From Alistipes sp. (GTDB lineage Bacteria; Bacteroidota; Bacteroidia; Bacteroidales; Rikenellaceae), in assembly GCA_009774895.1 (NCBI GenBank), contig VSOO01000095.1:1-6261 (forward strand): a stretch of 6,261 bases of DNA, written 5' to 3'. The notes beneath the pieces were generated by a model that was given only the letters and a program-made list of their open reading frames with translations, was not told the DNA's origin and ran no database searches. Below, one piece after another: positions 1 to 4,507 of the stretch. Every line of letters starts with the position of its first letter. Position 1 is the first letter of the stretch. A program made the translations under genes and the position numbers.

Positions 1-375
1 GACAAGAACACCGCCACGGGCACTTCGCAGAACATGCAGCAGGACAAGAACTACGGCACCGACTGCAAGTCGGGCAGCCAGACGGGCACCCAGTCGCCGT
101 GCGGCCAGAAGAACGCACAGTCGGGTTCGCAGTACGGCCAGAAGGAGCAGCAGCACACGACGACCGGCACCGCCACGGGCGCCTCGTCGATGCAGCACGG
201 CATGCAGCAGAACCAGAACGGCCGCTACGGCTCGCAGAACGACACGGACCGCAACGGCATCCGCAACCAGCACGATTCGCAGTACGGCCGCGAGAACAAC
301 GACTCGGAGACGGGCAGCTCGCACATGGCCGGCAACGACCGCAACAAGCAGTTCGATCACTCGCAGAACAAGTAA
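1..375 (+). CDS. Gln/Asn/Gly-rich low-complexity protein, 5' end outside the window
   Basis: The reading frame is open from base 1 and ends at TAA 373-375, giving 124 visible residues; an internal ATG at 34 could be a start, but the same composition continues in front of it, so the gene probably begins outside the window. The product is almost entirely Gln, Asn, Gly, Ser, Thr, Asp and Lys with no hydrophobic stretch, so it should be disordered. Degenerate internal repeats are visible: a TATGTSQNMQQ-like block returns as TATGASSMQHGMQQ, and SQYGQK returns as SQYGRE. Two cysteines occur (in TDCKSG and SPCGQK). Codons are consistently C- or G-ending (AAC, CAG, GGC, ACG), as in neighbouring real genes, which supports translation. 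The terminator just downstream also supports an expressed gene. No family is recognised and no function is proposed. Whether a signal peptide or folded domain lies upstream cannot be seen. Confidence 0.75.
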   Translation, partial: DKNTATGTSQNMQQDKNYGTDCKSGSQTGTQSPCGQKNAQSGSQYGQKEQQHTTTGTATGASSMQHGMQQNQNGRYGSQNDTDRNGIRNQHDSQYGRENNDSETGSSHMAGNDRNKQFDHSQNK

Positions 376-401
376 ACGGATCCCCGCATCCGCAAACACG
401 A

Positions 402-433
402 ACGGCAGCTCCCGAAAGGAGCTGTCGTTTTTT
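402..433 (+). terminator. Intrinsic terminator of the low-complexity gene
   Basis: An 11-bp stem (402-412 with 418-428, one G-T pair) closes a CGAAA loop and runs into six T (428-433). It starts 26 bases after the stop codon at 373-375. This is a textbook rho-independent terminator for the plus-strand gene. On the minus strand the hairpin is followed only by a weak T-containing stretch, so it is at best a poor terminator for the convergent gene at 568-798. Confidence 0.9.
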
Positions 434-514
434 CGTGCGGCTCCCCGGCACGTCCTCCGGCATCCGGCGGCGGAAACCCGCACGCTCCGGCACGGCAGCG
501 CCAACAGCGACAGC

Positions 515-540
515 GGGCAGCCTCCTTCGGGAGACCGCCC
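515..540. other. Strong hairpin without T-tract between convergent genes
   Basis: Bases 515-525 pair with 530-540 over 11 positions around a four-base loop (CTTCGGG region; CGAA on the minus strand), with two G-T pairs. It lies 27 bases beyond the stop codon of the minus-strand gene at 568-798, where a 3' end would be expected. Neither strand shows a T run after the stem, so it is not a standard intrinsic terminator. It may be an RNA 3'-end stabiliser or the target of another termination route. Confidence 0.5.
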
Positions 541-567
541 GCCGCAAGCGCGCGAGGCATCGCGGCG

Positions 568-798
568 TCAGCGCTCGGCCGCACCCTGCTTCCGCAGCAG
601 GTCGTACACGCCCAGGAGCAATACGGGCGTGGCCCAGCGCCCGACCGTGAACGCCGCATCGCGGTGTTCGCGGCGCAGCAGGTATACGGCGCCGGCGAAA
701 AGTCCGGCACCCATGGCCAGCGAAGAGAGGGCGGAACGGAGCGTTCCGTTGCGTTTCGCCGCCGCTGCGGCGGCCTTGCGGGAGGTGTGTTTCGTCAT
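568..798 (-). CDS. Small protein with two hydrophobic segments, family unknown
   Basis: A 76-residue frame from ATG at 798 to TGA at 570-568. The N-terminus is basic and Ala-rich (residues 2-20, with TSRKAAAAAAKR). Two hydrophobic stretches follow at about residues 21-41 and 50-68, separated by a charged RREHRD turn, and the C-terminus is charged. This fits a small inner-membrane protein with two membrane passes. Codon choice is G/C-ending like the real genes here. The frame stays open far upstream, but that extension runs through repeats and a terminator and has no coding character. I chose the ATG at 798 because it gives the only membrane-protein-like product and has an A-rich stretch (AAAAAG) about ten bases upstream, typical of weak Bacteroidota initiation sites. 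No family is recognised. A plain hypothetical protein is the honest label. Confidence 0.6.
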   Translation of the reverse strand: MTKHTSRKAAAAAAKRNGTLRSALSSLAMGAGLFAGAVYLLRREHRDAAFTVGRWATPVLLLGVYDLLRKQGAAER

Positions 799-859
799 GG
801 CTGAATCTTTTTCGAATGCGGTAAACGGCGCAAGAACCGCGCCACACGCCCGGCGGCGT

Positions 860-1043
860 CCGCGGTCCGCCCGAGGCGTTTCCCGAAGACATGCAAAAGT
901 GGCGGCTGCCGCAGTCCGTTCGGAGGCGCTTCCCGACGGCAACCACCGCGGTCCGCCCTGAGACTCCTCCCGACGGCGGCAGGGGATGAGGTATCCGCGG
1001 TCCGCCCTGAGGTTTTTCCCGAGAGCGGCAGGGGAGGAGGCAT
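860..1043. repeat. Four copies of a degenerate GC-rich intergenic repeat (unit about 49 bp)
   Basis: Copies start at 860, 909, 946 and 995, each opening with CCGCGGTCCGCCC or a variant, then GAGG, then a TTTCCCGA-like block. Copies at 946-994 and 995-1043 are both 49 bp, directly adjacent, and identical at 41 of 49 positions by my hand alignment; they share a GCGGCAGGGGA-GAGG-AT tail. The copy at 860-908 is also 49 bp but diverged in its second half. The copy at 909-945 is 37 bp and lacks the tail. There are no unique spacers of constant length, so it is not CRISPR. Role unknown: it may belong to a dispersed intergenic repeat family of this genus, or be a decaying tandem duplication. Confidence 0.75.
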
Positions 1044-1084
1044 CGCTCTTGCCGAAGCGAATGGAGCCGCAGCCCCCGGATGCG

Positions 1085-1116
1085 AAAAAAGGCAGAGCGA
1101 CCTGCGTCGTTCTGCC
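1085..1116 (-). terminator. Minus-strand intrinsic terminator with no protein gene in front
   Basis: Bases 1091-1101 pair with 1106-1116 over 11 positions (one G-T) around a four-base loop. On the minus strand the stem is followed by six T (1090-1085). The nearest protein gene upstream on that strand ends at 1426, about 310 bases away, so this either ends a long feo 3' region or a separate short transcript. Confidence 0.85.
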
Positions 1117-1208
1117 TCCGGAAAAGTGGGCGTCACTTTCTCGAATCGCCTCAGGGTGACCGCTGAAGCGGACTCCGCGGGCCGATGCGCGTGCATCGTT
1201 CCGTTCGT
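1085..1208 (-). ncRNA. Candidate small RNA of about 120 nt
   Basis: The call rests on a promoter-like pair at 1245-1214 followed, after about 100 bases without a usable protein frame, by the strong terminator at 1116-1085, all on the minus strand. The predicted start is about 5-7 bases beyond the -7 element, near 1208. Inside, a CCGC-TTCA-GCGG hairpin (1171-1160) and a competing GTCAC/GTGAC pairing (1160-1156 with 1136-1132) are possible. It does not resemble tRNA, SRP RNA, 6S, RNase P RNA or tmRNA as far as I can tell. The alternative is that the terminator ends a long feo 3' untranslated region. Expression is not shown by the sequence. Confidence 0.3.
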
Positions 1209-1213
1209 CGATG

Positions 1214-1245
1214 CAAAGATGGCATGCGGCTGCGGGTATGTCAAG
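1214..1245 (-). promoter_or_regulatory. Bacteroidetes-type promoter for the candidate small RNA
   Basis: On the minus strand CTTG (1245-1242, part of TTGACA) is followed after 20 bases by CATCTTTG (1221-1214). The Bacteroidetes consensus is TTTG, about 19 bases, then TAnnTTTG, so each element has one mismatch and the spacing fits. A match of this quality can arise by chance; the support comes from the terminator downstream. Confidence 0.4.
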
Positions 1246-1297
1246 GAGAGTATGAACCATGCATGCTCCGATCGCGCGCGGGGGCTCCGCCTCCCGC

Positions 1298-1312
1298 CGA
1301 AACGCCGTTTCG
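1298..1312. repeat. Short hairpin
   Basis: CGAAAC (1298-1303) and GTTTCG (1307-1312) form a perfect 6-bp inverted repeat around GCC. No T run follows on either strand. It lies in the gene-poor region and has no assigned role. Confidence 0.5.
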
Positions 1313-1400
1313 CATGCTTCAGAACATCCTCCTCGGGCCCACGCTCCGGCCGCCACGCCGCAAGGAGGACGGCCCCGCCCTGCACGCTCCGAAAGCCCGG

Positions 1401-1425
1401 CCGGAACGCAGTACTGCACTCCCGG
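1401..1425. repeat. Inverted repeat directly after the feo operon
   Basis: A perfect 10-bp palindrome, GCAGTACTGC (1408-1417), is flanked by further complementary bases (GGA at 1403-1405 with TCC at 1420-1422, and outer CCGG on both sides). It begins at the base after the TAG of the minus-strand gene ending at 1426. Perfect symmetry at the centre leaves no natural loop, and no T run follows, so it is more like a protein-binding palindrome or a 3'-end structure than a terminator. Confidence 0.5.
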
Positions 1426-1617
1426 CTACCGTCCGCGGCGCTTTCCGCGCCGTCCGCGTGCAAGGCCGCTGCCGTGCAGCGGGCATCCCGCCGCACCGCA
1501 CGAGGCGCAGCCGCCGCGCCGTCTGCCGCACGCCGTGCGTACGATCCGCACCGCCACGGCCACCAGGGCCGCGGCTCCGATCGCCCACGTCGCATAATCC
1601 TGCCAGGTCGCCTCCAT
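1426..1617 (-). CDS. FeoB-associated Cys-rich membrane protein
   Basis: The product has 63 residues, ATG at 1617 to TAG at 1428-1426. A short N-terminus (MEATWQDYATWA) leads into one membrane segment at about residues 11-27, then a cytosolic-type Cys-rich part with Cys 30, 37, 40 and 45 in the arrangement CASCGAAGCPLHG, and a strongly basic tail (ARGRRGKRRGR). This matches the small FeoB-associated Cys-rich family (Pfam FeoB_associated) found after feoB in Bacteroidota and Firmicutes; its job is not established, but a role in handling Fe(II) at the FeoB exit or in stabilising FeoB is commonly suggested. The start lies two bases after the feoB stop codon, so translation is probably coupled. 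The Arg/Lys-rich end is longer and more basic than I recall for the family. Family assignment rests on position plus the Cys motif. Confidence 0.85.
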   Translation of the reverse strand: MEATWQDYATWAIGAAALVAVAVRIVRTACGRRRGGCASCGAAGCPLHGSGLARGRRGKRRGR

Positions 1618-1619
1618 GC

Positions 1620-3992
1620 CTACAACAGCCAAGCGGTGAAATGATAGGCGACGAAAGCCACGATCCATGCCAGAAGCGTGTTATAGACGATGCTCGCGGC
1701 GGCCCACCGCCATCCGGCCTCGTGGCGGATCGCCGCCACGGTCGCCAGGCAGGGGAAATAAATCAGCATGAAGACCAGGAACGCGACGGCCGAAGCCCGC
1801 GTGAAGTCGCCGCTCGTGCGCAGCCGCACCGCCAGGTTGTCGATTTCGTCCGGACTCTGCGGATCGCCCCCGGCATAGAGCACGCCGATCGTGCTGACGA
1901 CGATCTCCTTGGCCGCCACGCCCGACAGCAGGGCCACGCTGGCTTTCCAGTCGAGGCCGAGCGGTTCGAATACCGGCTCGCAGAACTTGCCCACGGAGCC
2001 CAGATAGGAGGTTTCGTAACGCACGGGGTCGTTCGGCGCCGCTTCGGGACGCGGGTAGTAACTCATGAACCAGATGATGACCGAAGCCACGAGAATCAGT
2101 CCGCCCATCTTGCGCAGGTACTGCGCGCACTTGTCCCACATGTGCACGAGCGTGGTCTTGAGCGTCGGCAGGCGGTAGGGCGGCAGCTCCATGACGAACG
2201 GCGTCTCGTCCACCTTGAAAAACGCGCGCCGCATCAGACGCGCCGTCGCTACGGCCAGCAGGATGCCCAGCGCATAGAGCCCGAGCATCACGAAGCCGGC
2301 ATGGGCGGGAAAGAAGATGCCGGCGAGCAGCAAGTACACCGGAAGCCGGGCGCTGCACGACATGAACGGCGTGATCATCACGGTGATGAGCCGGCTGCTG
2401 CGGCTCTCGATCGTACGCGAGGCCATGATCGCCGGCACGTTGCATCCGAAGCCCATGACCAGCGGAATGAACGACTTGCCGTGCAGTCCGATCCGGTGCA
2501 TCACGCGGTCCATGATGAATGCCGCGCGGGCCAGGTAGCCCGAGTCCTCCATGAACGAAATGAACAGATAGAGGATCATGATGTTGGGCAGAAAGACGAT
2601 CACGCTGCCCACGCCGCCGATCACGCCGTCCGTCACAAGGTCCTTGAGCGTGCCGTCAGGCATCCAGCTCTCGAAGCCGGCGCTGATGCGTCCCACGACC
2701 GCGTCGATCCACTGCTGGGGATAGGCGCCCAGCTCGAACGTGCAGTAGAACATCAGCCACATGAGGAAGAAGAAGATCGGAAAGCCCCACAGCTTGTGGG
2801 TGACGAACGCGTCGATGAGCGCCGTGGCCGACGCCTGCTCCCGCTGTCCGGGGGTGTAGGTCTCGCGCAGCGCACCCGACACGAACCCGTATTTCTGGTT
2901 GGCGAAAGCCGTCTCGGCATCCTCGCCCAGCGCCGCCTCGATGCGGCGCACCTCGCGGTCGCGGATCGCGATCCACCGGTCGTAGCGGGGGCACGCACGA
3001 AGCAGCTCCTCGACCTGACGGTCGCGTTCGAGCAGCTTCATCGAGAAGTAGCGGGGCGGGAAGTAGAGGGGCAGCTCCTCGCGGTGGGCGCCCAGGTCGC
3101 CATTGAGCGCGCGCAGGCTCTCCTCGATCACCGTACCCTGGTTGATGTGGATGTGGCGCACGCGCTCGTCGCGGTTTTCGTATACGGCGATCACCGTGTC
3201 GAGCAGCTCCGCGACACCGCGGCCGCTGCGTGCGACCACCGGCACCATCGGCACGCCCAGCATGCCGCCCAGGCTGTCGTAGTCGAGTCGCGCACCCTCG
3301 GCCTCCAGTTCGTCGTACATGTTGAGCGCCACGACCATGCGCTGACTCAGGTCGATCAGCTCCGTGGTGAGGTAGAGGTTGCGCTCCAGGTTCGAGGCCA
3401 CCACCGAATTGATGATGACGTCGGGCATGTGCTCGGCCAAATGGCGCCGGACATAGAGCTCCTCGGGCGTGTAGGCCGAGAGGGCATAGGTGCCCGGCAG
3501 GTCGGTGATCTCTATGCGGTAGCCCTTGTACACGCACTGGCCGCGCTTGGCATCGACCGTCACGCCGCTGTAATTGCCCACGTGTTCGTGGCTGCCCGAG
3601 ATGGCGTTGAAAAGCGACGTCTTGCCGCTGTTGGGGTTGCCCACGAGCGCCACACCGATGGTCTCGGGCCGCGCGGCGCGACCGTCGCGCGGTGCGTAGG
3701 CCGCATGCCCCGACTCCGAGGCCCCCGCGCCGGCCCCTCCGGCCGCGAGCCCCGCAGCCTGCGCCTCGTCGTCGCTCAGCACCACCACCATGCCCGCCTC
3801 GCTGCGCCGCAGCGAGATGTCGTAGCCCATGATTCTGTACTCGATCGGGTCGCGCAGCGGCGCGTTGAGCAGCACTTCGACCCGCTGTCCGCGCACGAAG
3901 CCCATTTCCATGATGCGGCGGCGGAAGCCGCCGTGTCCCGTGACCTTGAGAATCGTCGCCGACTCTCCCGTTTTCAAATCCGACAGACGCAT
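1620..3992 (-). CDS. feoB: Ferrous iron transporter, FeoA-FeoB fusion
   Basis: This 790-residue inner-membrane protein imports Fe(II). An N-terminal FeoA domain (about 1-73, MRLSDLKTGES...GYDISLRRSEAGMVVVL) is joined by an Ala/Gly-rich linker (about 74-110) to a complete FeoB. The GTPase domain shows G1 GNPNSGKTS (118-126), GVTVD (143-147), DLPGTY (164-169), NMYD (224-227) and ARSGRG near 254. A spacer region follows, then the polytopic part with GFGCNVPAIMASR (514-526), PFMSCSARLPVY (542-553), the second gate SGVAAKEIVVST (690-701) and YFPCLATVAAIRHE (745-758). All expected motifs are intact and the length is normal for the fusion seen in Bacteroidota. The frame continues upstream to an ATG at 4172, but that part is Arg/Ala-rich filler and crosses the promoter; ATG 3992 starts exactly at the FeoA domain. 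The gene is followed two bases later by its Cys-rich partner. Confidence 0.97.
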   Translation of the reverse strand: MRLSDLKTGESATILKVTGHGGFRRRIMEMGFVRGQRVEVLLNAPLRDPIEYRIMGYDISLRRSEAGMVVVLSDDEAQAAGLAAGGAGAGASESGHAAYAPRDGRAARPETIGVALVGNPNSGKTSLFNAISGSHEHVGNYSGVTVDAKRGQCVYKGYRIEITDLPGTYALSAYTPEELYVRRHLAEHMPDVIINSVVASNLERNLYLTTELIDLSQRMVVALNMYDELEAEGARLDYDSLGGMLGVPMVPVVARSGRGVAELLDTVIAVYENRDERVRHIHINQGTVIEESLRALNGDLGAHREELPLYFPPRYFSMKLLERDRQVEELLRACPRYDRWIAIRDREVRRIEAALGEDAETAFANQKYGFVSGALRETYTPGQREQASATALIDAFVTHKLWGFPIFFFLMWLMFYCTFELGAYPQQWIDAVVGRISAGFESWMPDGTLKDLVTDGVIGGVGSVIVFLPNIMILYLFISFMEDSGYLARAAFIMDRVMHRIGLHGKSFIPLVMGFGCNVPAIMASRTIESRSSRLITVMITPFMSCSARLPVYLLLAGIFFPAHAGFVMLGLYALGILLAVATARLMRRAFFKVDETPFVMELPPYRLPTLKTTLVHMWDKCAQYLRKMGGLILVASVIIWFMSYYPRPEAAPNDPVRYETSYLGSVGKFCEPVFEPLGLDWKASVALLSGVAAKEIVVSTIGVLYAGGDPQSPDEIDNLAVRLRTSGDFTRASAVAFLVFMLIYFPCLATVAAIRHEAGWRWAAASIVYNTLLAWIVAFVAYHFTAWLL

Positions 3993-3995
3993 ATC

Positions 3996-4009
3996 GTAAT
4001 CGTTATTAC
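3996..4009. promoter_or_regulatory. Inverted repeat at the feoAB transcription start, possible operator
   Basis: GTAAT (3996-4000) and ATTAC (4005-4009) form an inverted repeat around four bases, between the -7 element and the feoAB start codon. On the minus strand a 19-base frame beginning at 4010 agrees with the E. coli Fur consensus at 11 of 19 positions by my count, which is suggestive at most. An iron-dependent repressor would be expected to act here, but the match is too weak to name one. Confidence 0.3.
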
Positions 4010-4015
4010 CGGTTG

Positions 4016-4023
4016 CAAAGATA
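4016..4023 (-). promoter_or_regulatory. feoAB promoter, -7 element
   Basis: TATCTTTG on the minus strand (4023-4016) fits the Bacteroidetes -7 consensus TAnnTTTG exactly. The start codon is 23 bases further on, so the leader would be under 20 nt. No clear TTTG lies at the usual distance upstream; GTTG at 4039-4036 is too close. The weak -33 box suggests that an activator may be needed, or that the site is only partly correct. Confidence 0.6.
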
Positions 4024-4193
4024 GCGTTTTCGGTCCAACGGCGCATCCCCATATTTAGGTATTTCCGCCCCTCCGCTGCCGCCCGACGGCGACGGTCCGC
4101 AATTCGGGCGCAAGGTGCCGCTCGGATTCCCCGCACCGCCGCAGCCGCCGCCCGGGCTGTGTGCGCCGCCACGGAAAAATCGCGTCAAAATAA

Positions 4194-4223
4194 TTTGTAG
4201 ATTAGATAAAATTCATAACTTTG
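4194..4223 (+). promoter_or_regulatory. Promoter of the histone H1-like gene
   Basis: TTTG (4194-4197), an 18-base spacer and TAACTTTG (4216-4223) match the Bacteroidetes primary sigma-factor consensus at both elements. It sits in an AT-rich island inside otherwise GC-rich DNA. Transcription should start near 4229, leaving a leader of about 30 nt before the ATG at 4261. This is the best promoter in the window and predicts high expression. Confidence 0.85.
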
Positions 4224-4260
4224 CACGGATAACAGACCCAAAATCTAAAATCAAACACGT

Positions 4261-4434
4261 ATGAAAACTTTAGTAGATCAGATCAAGGCTCAGTACGAGT
4301 TGTTCGCTGAGAATGCACAGGCACAGGTAGAAAAAGGCAACAAGGCCGCCGGCACGCGCGCGCGCAAGGCTGCGTTGGAGATTTCGAAACTGATGAAGGA
4401 TTTCCGCAAGGCCTCGGTGGAAGCCACGAAATAA
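4261..4434 (+). CDS. Histone H1-like (Hc1-type) DNA-binding protein
   Basis: The 57-residue product runs from ATG 4261 to TAA 4432-4434. The sequence MKTLVDQIKAQYELFAENAQ, then AQVEKGNKAAGTRARKAALE, ending KDFRKASVEATK, matches the short Bacteroidota members of the Hc1 histone H1-like family (Pfam Hc1), whose better-known relative condenses the chlamydial nucleoid. It should be mostly helical, with Lys/Arg spread over its second half for binding DNA (or RNA). There is no signal peptide or membrane segment, so it acts in the cytoplasm. The gene stands alone with its own near-consensus promoter and terminator, as expected for an abundant nucleoid protein. Its codons (AAA, GAA, TTA, GTA near the start) are less G/C-ending than those of its neighbours, which fits high expression or a softened start region. 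The exact target and effect in Bacteroidota are not established. Confidence 0.92.
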   Translation: MKTLVDQIKAQYELFAENAQAQVEKGNKAAGTRARKAALEISKLMKDFRKASVEATK

Positions 4435-4456
4435 TTTCCTCGAAGACCGGAAAACC

Positions 4457-4482
4457 AAGGCTGCACGTGTGCAGCCTTTTTT
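4457..4482 (+). terminator. Intrinsic terminator of the histone H1-like gene
   Basis: A 9-bp perfect stem (4457-4465 with 4470-4478) with a CGTG loop runs into six T (4477-4482), starting 22 bases after the stop codon. On the minus strand the stem is followed by TTGGTTTT, so it could also weakly terminate the convergent transferase gene that ends at 4508. Confidence 0.9.
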
Positions 4483-4507
4483 CGTAACCGGACGGCGGCT
4501 GCGCGGC

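Larger units (their letters stand above)
799..1425. other. Gene-poor region of about 630 bases
   Basis: No frame here looks like a real protein. Open frames on both strands are Arg/Ala/Pro-rich products of high GC, pass through repeats and a terminator, and lack consistent codon bias. Supported contents are four repeat copies (860-1043), a minus-strand intrinsic terminator (1085-1116), a minus-strand promoter-like pair (1214-1245), a short CGAAAC/GTTTCG hairpin (1298-1312), and an inverted repeat beside the iron operon (1401-1425). GCATGC occurs three times within about 100 bases (1222, 1261 and 1312). Confidence 0.6.

Noticed and set aside
860..1043. CRISPR array
   Set aside because: Copies follow one another with almost no spacer, differ at many positions and have unequal lengths. 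No cas gene is present.
1192..1215. 7-bp hairpin TGCATCG/CGATGCA as the 5' stem of the candidate small RNA
   Set aside because: One arm overlaps the proposed -7 element, so it would not be in the transcript if that promoter is correct.
479..1391. Repeated short word CGCTCCG around 480, 1343 and 1384
   Set aside because: Short GC-rich words recur by chance in sequence of this composition, and the flanks do not match.
799..1595. Long minus-strand frames through the gene-poor region
   Set aside because: They are Arg/Ala/Pro-rich, run through the repeat copies and a strong terminator, and overlap the Cys-rich gene in another frame. Only the 568-798 part looks like a protein.
1618..1668. Earlier start for the FeoB-associated protein (ATG at 1668)
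   Set aside because: The extension overlaps the end of feoB in another frame and adds an unrelated basic segment. ATG 1617 gives the family's typical short N-terminus before the helix.
1185..4058. Plus-strand open frame of 957 codons across the feo region
   Set aside because: It lies antisense to feoAB, whose motifs are complete on the minus strand. The product is His/Arg/Glu-rich without any domain, as expected when GC-rich codons are read on the opposite strand.
3993..4172. Upstream extension of feoAB to an ATG at 4172
   Set aside because: The extra 60 residues are Arg/Ala-rich filler and cross the TATCTTTG promoter element. The FeoA domain begins exactly at ATG 3992.
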